IMG/VR virus record: IMGVR_UViG_3300032265_001771
Location: 1-30,757 of that record
Length of the DNA: 30,757 bases
Direction: 5' to 3' (one strand)
Source: a virus
Below are positions 1 through 6,299 of the stretch, one piece after another; within the stretch, counting starts at the first letter, position 1, and the number at the start of each line of letters is the position of its first letter. Both the position numbers and the translations under genes were made by a program. The notes beneath the pieces were generated by a model, which was given only the letters and a program-made list of their open reading frames with translations, made no database searches and was not told the DNA's origin.

Positions 1-585
1 GAGATCCGCAAGGCGTGGCTCAGCAACTACACCGAGTGGGAGCTGGTCTCGGTCATGGACTCGCTGGTCCGTGATGAGTCCATTGACTTCACGCACGCGA
101 TCCTCTGCGCCGACGACTGCATCGTGAGCCAGCAGGCGCTGGATGCGGTGCTTGAGGTCGCAGACGGGCTGCCGGTGGTCACCGGGTACTGCAGGCTGGA
201 TCACCAGCACCCGGAGGTGAACATCACCCGCCGGCCGCTGATGGGCGACGTGCCGGTACCCGGTGCATACGACTTCTACCGGTACGACCAGGTCATCAAC
301 CACGACGCCGAGGTGCTCCCCACAGGGTTTGTGGGCTTCGCCTTGACGTGCATGACCCGCGAGATGTGGCGGCAGTTCCCGTTTGGCGTGTTCGGGAACG
401 CCCAGCAGTCGTGGTCGTCGGACTTCCACCTGTCGATGCGTCTGCGCGACGCGGGCGTTGCGATGGTGGCGGCCCGCGACGGGTACGTGCATCACTGCAA
501 GGAGACGTGGAACCGGCTTGACCAGGCGCACGAGAAGCGGCTGCTGATCGGCGAGGAGCCCGCCGGCGTGGTGGTGGAGGGGTGA
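1..585 (+). CDS. Glycosyltransferase-like protein, 5' end outside the window
   Basis: The frame is open from base 1, so the start lies upstream; the first ATG inside the window (55) is internal. The visible 194 residues have a GT-A glycosyltransferase look: an acidic CADDC motif in a hydrophobic context (about residue 38), which could be a DxD-like nucleotide-sugar/metal site, and a later SSDFHLSMRLRDAG stretch typical of the acceptor half. The likely role is transfer of a sugar to a virion protein, host surface glycan or DNA base; the substrate cannot be read from the sequence. Its stop shares GTGA with the next start. A second glycosyltransferase lies at 6296-7060, but the two do not look like copies of each other. 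Confidence 0.6.
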   Translation, partial: EIRKAWLSNYTEWELVSVMDSLVRDESIDFTHAILCADDCIVSQQALDAVLEVADGLPVVTGYCRLDHQHPEVNITRRPLMGDVPVPGAYDFYRYDQVINHDAEVLPTGFVGFALTCMTREMWRQFPFGVFGNAQQSWSSDFHLSMRLRDAGVAMVAARDGYVHHCKETWNRLDQAHEKRLLIGEEPAGVVVEG

Positions 586-779
586 GCGGGTTGGTGGACG
601 CCCTGCAGCTGGCGATCAAGCCCATCTACGACGTGGCGGCGCGGCTCCCGCGCCACGACCGCGACGCAGTGGAGAACGCGCTGGATCAGGTTGTCGCCAT
701 CGGACTGGACGAGGAGCAGATGGCGGACGTGTCCGCGGATCTGCTGAACGACGCGATCAACGAAGCGGAGGACAAGTGA
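582..779 (+). CDS. Small acidic hypothetical protein
   Basis: A 65-residue protein starting at GTG in a GTGA overlap with the upstream glycosyltransferase and ending in a GTGA overlap with the HNH gene, so it is translationally coupled on both sides. It is rich in Asp/Glu and predicted helical (for example EQMADVSADLLNDAINEAEDK is near the C-terminus, with one short hydrophobic N-terminal helix). No family is recognised. The tight operon position and consistent G/C third positions are the reasons to call it real. Confidence 0.6.
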   Translation: MSGLVDALQLAIKPIYDVAARLPRHDRDAVENALDQVVAIGLDEEQMADVSADLLNDAINEAEDK

Positions 780-1189
780 GCTACCGATGGGATCCTCCGA
801 TGGAGGACGCAATCAAGATGAAGGCCAAGTTTTCAGGCACCTGCTCGTTCTGTTGTTACCCGTTCAGAGCAGGCAGATGGATCGCCTACATGCCGGAATC
901 GTTCGCGCAGACTGTGACAAGCGCATACAGCCGACGTGCGGTTACTACCCGCTGTATGGATTGGGAATGCTTCTACCAGTGGCTTCGGTTTGAGCATCAC
1001 CCGACGTGCGCCTACTGCTACGGCAATGAAGACCTGACGATTGACCACATCATCCCTCGTGCGGATCTCGGCGCAGACATTCCGTCCAACCTCACAGTTG
1101 CGTGCAGGTCATGCAATAGCTCAAAGGGCACACAAGATGTTCAGGACTGGCTTGATCAAATGCTTGATCAAGGTTCGGTGCCCAAGTGA
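776..1189 (+). CDS. HNH endonuclease with extra N-terminal cysteine pair
   Basis: 137 residues. The C-terminal half is an HNH (beta-beta-alpha metal) nuclease: zinc ligands C78/C81 and C110/C113, the catalytic pair D90-H91 in TIDHIIPR, N105, and the closing CNSSKG motif. The N-terminal half carries further cysteines (C23, C26, C60, C65) that could form a second zinc site. Such nucleases make nicks or double-strand breaks and are common in phage replication or packaging modules. This one is embedded in a GTGA-coupled operon with replication genes. It could instead be a homing-type mobile nuclease, but no intron or intein borders are visible. Confidence 0.85.
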   Translation: MSYRWDPPMEDAIKMKAKFSGTCSFCCYPFRAGRWIAYMPESFAQTVTSAYSRRAVTTRCMDWECFYQWLRFEHHPTCAYCYGNEDLTIDHIIPRADLGADIPSNLTVACRSCNSSKGTQDVQDWLDQMLDQGSVPK

Positions 1190-1695
1190 CGTGCGCTGTG
1201 CCGCAGTGCGAGGGGCAGGAGACGATTGAGGGCGTGTGCACCGCGCACTGGCTTGAGGCCGACGAGGTGGTGCACGGTGCGACACGCATTGAGGCCGCCA
1301 TCGCCGAGCAGCACGAGGTTGACCGGGCACGCGCCGCAAAGGACCGCGAGCGGTTGAAGGAGGCCGCACGCCTTCGGGCGCTGGACCCGCAGCACGACCG
1401 CGTTGACCGGGTGCTCGACAAGATCGTGGAGCGGTTCTGGCAGGAGGCCAGTGCCGAGTCCGGCAGAAATAGGGCGCTCGCCGGGGCCGCGTGGGCCGCC
1501 GGCCGCTTGGTCGCTGGTGGCGAGCTTGACGAGGCGCGGGCTGTGCAGGTGCTGGTGCACGAGGGCCACGCCTCGGGCCTGCCCTCGCACGAGTGCACCT
1601 ACGTCGTGAAGAAGCAGATCACCAGAGCGCGCACGCGGCCGCGGGCCTTGGCACGCACATCAACCTGGGCAAGTGATTGGGGGACGCGCTGGTGA
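1186..1695 (+). CDS. Primase-polymerase C-terminal-like protein, frame disrupted near its end
   Basis: 169 residues as read. The N-terminus has a possible zinc motif (C3, C8, C18, H21), followed by a charged, probably coiled helix, then a helical segment around AAWAAGRLVAGGELDEARAV that resembles the C-terminal helical domain found after phage bifunctional primase-polymerases. This fits its place directly before a DUF3987-type ATPase. From about 1621 the annotated frame loses its G/C third-position bias, while the frame one base back gains it (16 of 17 codons 1623-1673) and ends at TGA 1674-1676 with a plausible tail (GLGTHINLGK). The natural C-terminus is therefore probably in that frame. 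This looks like a one-base loss near 1621-1623, a sequencing error, or a -1 shift. Confidence 0.6.
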   Translation: MTCAVPQCEGQETIEGVCTAHWLEADEVVHGATRIEAAIAEQHEVDRARAAKDRERLKEAARLRALDPQHDRVDRVLDKIVERFWQEASAESGRNRALAGAAWAAGRLVAGGELDEARAVQVLVHEGHASGLPSHECTYVVKKQITRARTRPRALARTSTWASDWGTRW

Positions 1696-2975
1696 TACCT
1701 GAGACGGGGTTCCTCCGTGAGTGGTGCGATGACCTGGGCAAGGTCGGCGAGGCTGCGCCCGAGGCGCACCTGTCAACCGGGATCGCCGTGCTCTCGGCCA
1801 TCGGTGCGCCGAAGCTCAGGGTCACGATCGGCAAGAGCGAGGAGTTCGCGCATGTGTGGCAGCTGGTGGTCGGGCAGTCGGCCCTCGGGGCAAAGACCAC
1901 GACGCTGCAGTCGGCGCGTGCTGCGATTGACCGGGCCCGGATGTACGCCGGCGAAGGTGAGCTGCGCTTTGACTACCTGACTAGGGCGACCGACGCTGGC
2001 ATCGTTGAGCTGCTGGGCGCGCAGAACGAGGAGGACGCTGAGCGGTGGACCGAGCGTTGGCCGCGGTCGTGGCTCCTTGCGTGGAACGAGGTAAGCACCC
2101 TGTTCACCAAGGACGCGGCGCGCTGGGAGGAGAGCTCAAGGCGCGTGCTGCTGTCGGTGTACGACGGGTATGTGGGCAGCCACACCAAGGCGACCAAGGC
2201 CCACGCAACGCGGGTCTCGGTGACCATGATCGGGAACATCCCGCCGCATGTGCTTCACGGTGCGGCCAGTGAGTTGATGTTCTCCTCAGGCTTCGCCGGC
2301 CGGTGGCTGGTGATGCCGACCCCGCCGCTAGTGCGCTCGGTCCCCTTCCCCGCCCTGGCGAGCCAGACCGGGTGGGATCAGATTGAGTCCATCATTGACG
2401 ACCTTGGGCAGGTAGTCAGGCGGACGATGGAGCCCGTGCAGGTGTCAAGCCTCTGGACGCCCGAGGCGGCCATGCTCTACACCGATTGGTACGACAGGCT
2501 CTTCGCCGTGCACAACTCAGCGAGCGACGAGGGCGCGCATCGTGCGGCGGAGGTGTGGGCCCGGGCACGGACCACGGCGGTCAAGCTGGCGGCGCTGTCC
2601 GCGCTTGGTCGTCAGGCGTCACAGATCACGAGCCTGAACGACCTGAGGATTGAGGAGGCCGACGCCCAGTGGGCGATGGATCTCATTGACAGGTCGTGCG
2701 CGTACTGGGCACCGATGATCGAGGACTCACGCGACCAGGCAGACCCGGACGTGGAGCAGCTGCTGCGCTTTGCATCCCGTGCCGGCGCGACGTGCCAGGA
2801 GCAGGGCGTCACGCTGCGCGAGTTCATGCTTGCGACCAAGAGCGGTGGCCGGGTCAGGGTGACGGCTGAGCGGGCCAAGCGTGCGGTCCGTGCAGCGGCA
2901 GAAGCGGGGCTTCTGGACTTCGTCGAGGACGGTCGAAGGAGCATCCGGTATTGGGTTCTTGAGGACGCCGCATGA
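1692..2975 (+). CDS. DUF3987-type primase-helicase/ATPase
   Basis: 427 residues from GTG 1692. This start makes the same GTGA overlap used at the three preceding junctions; a TTG at 1677 would add five residues. A P-loop-like segment GQSALGAKTT lies at about residues 61-70, and a hydrophobic strand ending in an acidic residue (SWLLAWNEVS, about 135) could be Walker B. The mid-region is typical of the DUF3987 family (KATKAHATRVSVTMIGNIPP, SSGFAGRWL). The C-terminal 70 residues look like a winged helix. Family members act as replicative helicases or primase-helicases. With the primase-like gene before it and a candidate origin directly after it, a role in initiating or unwinding phage DNA is inferred. 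Confidence 0.75.
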   Translation: MIPETGFLREWCDDLGKVGEAAPEAHLSTGIAVLSAIGAPKLRVTIGKSEEFAHVWQLVVGQSALGAKTTTLQSARAAIDRARMYAGEGELRFDYLTRATDAGIVELLGAQNEEDAERWTERWPRSWLLAWNEVSTLFTKDAARWEESSRRVLLSVYDGYVGSHTKATKAHATRVSVTMIGNIPPHVLHGAASELMFSSGFAGRWLVMPTPPLVRSVPFPALASQTGWDQIESIIDDLGQVVRRTMEPVQVSSLWTPEAAMLYTDWYDRLFAVHNSASDEGAHRAAEVWARARTTAVKLAALSALGRQASQITSLNDLRIEEADAQWAMDLIDRSCAYWAPMIEDSRDQADPDVEQLLRFASRAGATCQEQGVTLREFMLATKSGGRVRVTAERAKRAVRAAAEAGLLDFVEDGRRSIRYWVLEDAA

Positions 2976-2989
2976 GCGGGAACATGACT

Positions 2990-3013
2990 TGTTCCCATGT
3001 TCCCATGTTCCCT
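2990..3013. repeat. Three tandem TGTTCCCA octamers
   Basis: Positions 2990-2997, 2998-3005 and 3006-3013 read TGTTCCCA, TGTTCCCA, TGTTCCCT. They are the reverse complement of the GGGAACA units at 3109-3138 and of the single unit at 2978-2986, so the region carries inverted clusters of one binding-site-like motif. Confidence 0.85.
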
Positions 3014-3035
3014 CTATGCACTCTCTTGCCCATAG

Positions 3036-3044
3036 TTATCCACA
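3036..3044 (+). promoter_or_regulatory. Consensus DnaA box
   Basis: TTATCCACA matches the strict bacterial DnaA-box consensus TTATNCACA. A single box in a GC-rich phage could be chance, but it sits between the two repeat clusters and next to an AT-rich segment. Confidence 0.5.
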
Positions 3045-3099
3045 GGCTGTTTCCCCGCTATTTACAAAGAAATCTGTGTGTGAAAGAGAGTAGGGGTAC

Positions 3100-3369
3100 A
3101 TGAGCGTAGGGAACAGGGAACATGGGGAACATGGGAACGGGTCCGTGGAACATGTGGATCTCGTTGTCATCTCTCGGGCCGTGTGTACCGACAGGCAGCT
3201 TGAGGTGCTCAGGCTGCGCGAGACCGGGCTTGGGTGGAAGGCAATCGCGCTCGTCCTGGGCGTCGGGCCTGACACGGTGCGCGAACACCATCGCCGGGCC
3301 ATCGTCAACGTGATGAAGGAGGTTGATCGTGTCGAGACTCTTCGCCGCAGTTCAGCGGGCACAGCTTGA
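3100..3369 (+). CDS. Small helix-turn-helix DNA-binding protein
   Basis: 89 residues from ATG 3100, which has a purine-rich upstream GAGAGTAGGGG; GTG 3154 in the same frame would give a 71-residue protein without the repeat-encoded leader. Residues about 35-70 (TDRQLEVLRLRETGLGWKAI, then ALVLGVGPDTVREHHRRA) match the LuxR/sigma-region-4 type HTH, with T-x-R-Q at its start and the recognition helix at GPDTVREHHRRA. No receiver or sensor domain is present. It probably binds DNA, possibly the repeats covering its own 5' end, so it may be an initiator or an autoregulator. The target is inference. Confidence 0.7.
   Translation: MSVGNREHGEHGNGSVEHVDLVVISRAVCTDRQLEVLRLRETGLGWKAIALVLGVGPDTVREHHRRAIVNVMKEVDRVETLRRSSAGTA
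3109..3154. repeat. Cluster of GGGAACATG-type direct repeats
   Basis: Units start at 3109, 3116, 3125, 3133 and 3146 (GGGAACA, GGGAACATG, GGGAACATG, GGGAAC, TGGAACATG), spaced 7 to 13 bases apart. They overlap the first codons of the gene at 3100 and encode its odd N-terminus (repeated Gly-Asn/Glu-His). Either these repeats are DNA sites read as protein, or the true start is the GTG at 3154. Confidence 0.8.
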
Positions 3370-3574
3370 GCGTGAGCACGCCGCGATGGTTGAGCGGGCG
3401 CTGAGCGAGGCCAGTGCGTCGGGCACTGCCCCGCGGATGGACCCTCGTGGTGCGCCGGCAGATGAGCGCAGGCTGCGCGGTATCCCCGTCATCGGTGGCG
3501 TGGGCGGCCACATACCTGGCACGCGACCGGATCAGCGGCACATACGCTTGCATGATGTCCGATCAGATGATTAG
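3329..3574 (+). CDS. Small hypothetical protein
   Basis: 81 residues from GTG 3329, preceded by an excellent Shine-Dalgarno AAGGAGG at 3316-3322 with six bases of spacing. It overlaps the HTH gene by 41 nt. The N-terminal half is helical and charged (VQRAQLEREHAAMVERALSE). The second half (after about 3460) loses G/C third-position bias, while the +1 frame (ATG 3462) gains it, so the gene may really end in the other frame or be followed by an overlapping gene. No family is recognised. Confidence 0.45.
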   Translation: MSRLFAAVQRAQLEREHAAMVERALSEASASGTAPRMDPRGAPADERRLRGIPVIGGVGGHIPGTRPDQRHIRLHDVRSDD

Positions 3575-3605
3575 TATTCCCGGTGCGAGGTGGGCTGCAG
3601 GATGA
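3462..3605 (+). CDS. Possible small overlapping ORF
   Basis: 47 codons from ATG 3462 in the frame next to the preceding small ORF, with higher G/C at third positions than that ORF over the same bases and a protein-like tail (YLARDRISGTYACMM). The ribosome-binding site is weak. It is either a separate small gene or the true 3' part of the gene at 3329 after an indel. Confidence 0.3.
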   Translation: MSAGCAVSPSSVAWAATYLARDRISGTYACMMSDQMISIPGARWAAG

Positions 3606-3660
3606 AGAGCCCGGTGCGCTAGCACCCCCTCCCCCCACCCCGCTCTAGCTGTCACTAGTC
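3606..3660. other. C-rich non-coding stretch with small hairpin before the packaging genes
   Basis: No gene is seen here. It holds a short perfect hairpin (GGTGC, loop GCTA, GCACC; 3613-3626) running into a C-run tract (3625-3640, almost pure C on this strand and G on the other), then CTAGCTGTCACTAGTCAC. The position, just ahead of HNH and terminase genes, is where many cohesive-end phages keep cos, but no end sequence can be read directly. Confidence 0.3.
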
Positions 3661-3694
3661 ACGGCCCGCCTACTCGGTGGGCCGTTCTCGTTCT
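3661..3694 (+). terminator. Rho-independent terminator closing the replication block
   Basis: ACGGCCC (3661-3667) pairs with GGGCCGT (3679-3685). The stem is extended inward by G-T, C-G and C-G pairs to 10 bp with a 5-nt loop TACTC, followed by the pyrimidine-rich TCTCGTTCT. It argues that the HNH gene downstream starts at ATG 3695 and not at the in-frame GTG 3677, which lies inside the hairpin. Confidence 0.7.
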
Positions 3695-4054
3695 ATGCCC
3701 AAGCTCAGGCTCTGCCAGGACTGCGGCACGTCCGCCCTACCCACTGATCTCAAGCGCGGACGCTGCCCCAGCTGCTTCGCAGGGTTCAGTGCTCGAGCTC
3801 AGCACCCACGCAACACATCAGCGCGCACCGCTGCTCACTCGTCCTTCATCAACACACCTGGCTGGCGCAAGGTGTCGAAGGAAGTCCGTGAGCGCGATGG
3901 GCGCTGTCGTCGTTGCGGCACCTACACCGACCTGACTGCTCACCACATCATTCCGGCTCGCGTGGCTCCGCATCTGGCGCTTGAGGCGAGCAACTGCGTG
4001 ACGCTCTGTCGTTCGTGTCACGCGACGTTTGAGTCAAGAGGGGGGCGGTCATGA
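3695..4054 (+). CDS. HNH endonuclease of the packaging region
   Basis: 119 residues from ATG 3695 (the upstream GTG 3677 lies in the terminator stem). Residues 7-27 form a CxxC...CxxC zinc ribbon (C7, C10, C24, C27). The nuclease domain has C71/C74, the H83-H84 pair in TAHHIIPARV, N100 in ASNCVTLC, and C105/C108-H109. An HNH protein directly before the terminase genes is the usual arrangement in cos-type siphophages, where it nicks DNA together with the large terminase at cos. The neighbours here are therefore good evidence for a packaging role. Its stop overlaps an ATG (ATGA, 4051). Confidence 0.85.
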   Translation: MPKLRLCQDCGTSALPTDLKRGRCPSCFAGFSARAQHPRNTSARTAAHSSFINTPGWRKVSKEVRERDGRCRRCGTYTDLTAHHIIPARVAPHLALEASNCVTLCRSCHATFESRGGRS

Positions 4055-4113
4055 CTTCATCACGCACCCAGACGGCCAGCCACCCTAACCCCTCCCGCCA
4101 AAACCCAGCCTAA
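4051..4113 (+). CDS. 20-codon leader ORF, possibly the detached N-terminus of the small terminase
   Basis: ATG 4051 overlaps the HNH stop as ATGA, exactly like true gene junctions in this genome, but the frame ends at TAA 4111-4113 after 20 codons. The next gene continues one frame over with no ATG. The peptide (MTSSRTQTASHPNPSRQNPA) is polar and resembles the flexible N-terminal tail of small terminases. It could be a translated leader, or the real N-terminus separated by an indel or a +1 shift at CCTAAGG. Confidence 0.4.
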   Translation: MTSSRTQTASHPNPSRQNPA

Positions 4114-4120
4114 GGCGATT

Positions 4121-4483
4121 TTGCAACTGACCCCAGAAGGCCGCCGCGCGGCCGATGCAGCGCGTGAGGTCCTTGCCACCCGTGGTGAGGTCACTCCTGA
4201 CATCGAACGCGCCATCGCGCGCTACGCGCGAATGAGTCAACTGGCCGAGCGCGCCTGGGACAGCGTTCCCGTCGACACGCTGCTCACCAAAGGTTCGACC
4301 GGGCAGGACGTCGCGCACCCCGCAATCGCCATCGCCATCTCCGCCGAGCGGGAGGCCGCACGCTGCGCGAAGGAGCTCGGCATCGAGTCCATCCCGATGC
4401 CCGTGAACAAGGGCGGCCGTCCCCGCGGCTCCGCCAACTCACCCGACCGCCAGCCGCGCGAGAAGCTCAGGGTCGTCTCCTGA
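4121..4483 (+). CDS. terS: Terminase small subunit (P27-like)
   Basis: 120 residues from TTG 4121 with AAGG five bases upstream. The order of elements fits the P27-type small subunit: an N-terminal LTPEGRRAADAAREV helix, a middle DNA-binding helical region with HPAIAIAISAEREAARCAKELGI, and a basic, disordered C-terminus (KGGRPRGSANS). Small subunits recognise the packaging site and load the large subunit. The gene sits between HNH and the large terminase, as expected. The TTG start may not be the true one (see the leader ORF at 4051). Confidence 0.75.
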   Translation: MQLTPEGRRAADAAREVLATRGEVTPDIERAIARYARMSQLAERAWDSVPVDTLLTKGSTGQDVAHPAIAIAISAEREAARCAKELGIESIPMPVNKGGRPRGSANSPDRQPREKLRVVS

Positions 4484-6024
4484 CCCCCGATTACCTCAAG
4501 GGCAAGCTGAGCTACGGCCCTGAGTTCGCCGATTGGTGCGCCGAGAACCTCGTGCTCTCGGTCGACCAGTTCGCCGGCAAGCCGATGGTGCTTGAGCCCT
4601 TTCAAGCTGACTTCATGACCGAGGCACTGGCCGTTGATGACCAGGGCGACTTCCGCTGGAACTCGATCTGCCTGGTGCTGCCGCGCAAGAACGCGAAGAC
4701 GCATCTGCTCGCCGCCTACGCGCTCTGGTCCCTGCTCGAGATGGACGGAAGCCCCGAGATCCTGCTGGCGGCCGCCTCCGACCGTCAGGCCGGGCGCCTG
4801 TTTGAGGCAGTGGTCGCGTTCATCCGCCAAAACCCCGACCTGATGGAGCGCGTGGTGCTGCGCGAATACATCGGCGAGGTCGCCCGGGCCGACGGCATGG
4901 GCAAGATCCTCCGCATGTCGTCAAGCCCGGAGCGGCTTCACGGCTACGGGCCGAGCTTGGTGATCTGTGACGAGGTCGCGCAGTGGACGACGCCGAACCT
5001 CCGCAAGGCGTGGGCGGCGCTCACGACCGGCGGCATGGCCCGCAAGTCGGCCCAGACGTTCACCATCACCACCGCCGGCGAGTCGCACACGCGCGAGTCC
5101 GGGATCCTCGGCCGCCTGATCGACGGCAACGAGGCCGCAGGCGACGTCGAAGAGCGCGGCGCGCTGACGATCTCCCGCAACTTCGACGGGCGCACGCTGG
5201 TCTACCGCTACGAGGCCAAGACCACCGACAAGAACGACATCGCCGCGATCAAGGCCGCAAACCCCGCTTCGTGGATCACCGAAGAGTCGCTCAAGCGTCA
5301 GGCCGCCAATCCAGAACTTTCCGCCGATGAGTATCTTCAGCTGCACGGGAACGTCTGGAGCGACGGCAGCCAGCGGGCGTGGATCGGGCGCGGCGCGTGG
5401 GACCGCCTGATGGTCCCCGACCTGCAGGTGCCCGAAGGCGCAGAACTGTTCATCGGCGTCGACTCCGCGCTGAACGACGACACCCTTGCGATCTCCTGGG
5501 CGTGGCGGTTCCCAGACGACGAGGAGCGCATCGGCGTCAAGTGCCACGTCATCGGCGCGCGCCGCGGCGTGCCCTGTCACGAGCTGGTCGCCGACCGCAA
5601 CCTTGACCCTCGTCAGGCGATCTCAGTGATCGAGCGCCTTCGCGCCGCCGGCCACGACATTCACTCGGTCGCATACGACCCGAACCGTTTCGAGGTCGTC
5701 GCGATGATGCTTGACGAGCTGGGATACACCGTCGTCGATTCGTGGGGCAAGAAAACCAATCAGACGCGCGCATGGGCGTCGTGGTTCGACGGTATCCACA
5801 CCGGCCGCCTCGCCCACGACGGCGATCTGGTGCTGGCCGAGCACGTCACTCACGCGCAGGCCGAGCACACCGAGAACGGCTGGAAGGTCCACAAGCTCCG
5901 CAACCAGCGCGGCGTGAAGATTGACGCCCTGGTCAGTTCCGCGATGGCCGCGTGGCGTTGTCAGGTGGAGCCTGCCGGCGGCGGCTACGTCATGTTCTGG
6001 GACGACACCGAGGTGCCGGCATGA
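4480..6024 (+). CDS. terL: Terminase large subunit
   Basis: DNA-packaging ATPase and nuclease. The first standard start in frame is GTG 4552, but the frame is open upstream and the 24 residues encoded there (LTPDYLKGKLSYGPEFADWC and on) look like the conserved N-terminus. A CTG at 4480 forms a CTGA overlap with the small-subunit stop, just like the GTGA junctions elsewhere, so 4480 is preferred, giving 514 residues. The Walker A variant is RKNAKT (about 69-74), Walker B LVICDE (160-165), the first nuclease acid D328 in FIGVDSALND, and a later acid near D482 (IDALVSSAM). The length is normal for the family. It acts with TerS and the HNH protein at the portal. Confidence 0.93.
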   Translation: MTPDYLKGKLSYGPEFADWCAENLVLSVDQFAGKPMVLEPFQADFMTEALAVDDQGDFRWNSICLVLPRKNAKTHLLAAYALWSLLEMDGSPEILLAAASDRQAGRLFEAVVAFIRQNPDLMERVVLREYIGEVARADGMGKILRMSSSPERLHGYGPSLVICDEVAQWTTPNLRKAWAALTTGGMARKSAQTFTITTAGESHTRESGILGRLIDGNEAAGDVEERGALTISRNFDGRTLVYRYEAKTTDKNDIAAIKAANPASWITEESLKRQAANPELSADEYLQLHGNVWSDGSQRAWIGRGAWDRLMVPDLQVPEGAELFIGVDSALNDDTLAISWAWRFPDDEERIGVKCHVIGARRGVPCHELVADRNLDPRQAISVIERLRAAGHDIHSVAYDPNRFEVVAMMLDELGYTVVDSWGKKTNQTRAWASWFDGIHTGRLAHDGDLVLAEHVTHAQAEHTENGWKVHKLRNQRGVKIDALVSSAMAAWRCQVEPAGGGYVMFWDDTEVPA

Positions 6025-6299
6025 CCACCGCCTTTCGCCCGAACCTTGATGAGTCGGCGGCCGTGATCTGGAACCTTGAGGACCGCCTGCGCCTCGCCCA
6101 CGGCGAGAACCTCGCGCTGCGCCTGCTGCTGAAGGAGCACGGCGTCGACATGCCCGCTCCGGCCGGCGTCATCTCGCTTGAGCGCATGCGCCGCCTTGAA
6201 GATGTGATGGATCTGGCCCGCGAATACCTGTTCGCAGAGTCCGAGGACAACCGCTCGCGCCTCTGGAAGGCCATCACCGACGCCGGGAGGGCGCCGTGA
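6021..6299 (+). CDS. Hypothetical protein between terminase and glycosyltransferase
   Basis: 92 residues from ATG 6021, which overlaps the terminase stop as ATGA. Mostly helical and charged (LEDRLRLAHGENLALRLLLK; then RMRRLEDVMDLAREYLFAE), with no cysteines and no membrane segment. It ends in a GTGA overlap with the glycosyltransferase. No family is recognised. Position suggests a head or packaging accessory. Confidence 0.65.
   Translation: MTTAFRPNLDESAAVIWNLEDRLRLAHGENLALRLLLKEHGVDMPAPAGVISLERMRRLEDVMDLAREYLFAESEDNRSRLWKAITDAGRAP

Larger units (their letters stand above)
2978..3156. other. Candidate phage replication origin / repeat-rich control region
   Basis: Between the ATPase gene and the next gene lies a structured region. 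A left cluster has one GGGAACATG (2978-2986) followed by three tandem TGTTCCCA/T octamers (2990-3013). A right cluster (3109-3154) has the same motif in the opposite orientation (GGGAACA, GGGAACATG, GGGAACATG, GGGAAC, GTGGAACATG). Between them is a perfect consensus DnaA box TTATCCACA (3036-3044) and the most A/T-rich stretch in this part of the window (about 3056-3095). Iterons, a DnaA box and an AT-rich segment are the usual parts of an origin. A multi-site operator for the adjacent HTH gene is the main alternative. Confidence 0.5.

Noticed and set aside
2976-3156. CRISPR array
   Set aside because: The repeats are 8-9 nt and almost contiguous, in two orientations; there are no spacers of regular length and no cas genes. 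No CRISPR array was seen elsewhere.
3677-3694. GTG 3677 as start of the packaging-region HNH gene
   Set aside because: It lies inside the terminator stem; ATG 3695 follows the hairpin and opens directly into the zinc ribbon.
4552-4560. GTG 4552 as start of the large terminase
   Set aside because: It would cut off 24 residues that look like conserved terminase sequence and leave a 68-nt untranslated gap in an otherwise tightly coupled operon. It is kept only as an alternative.
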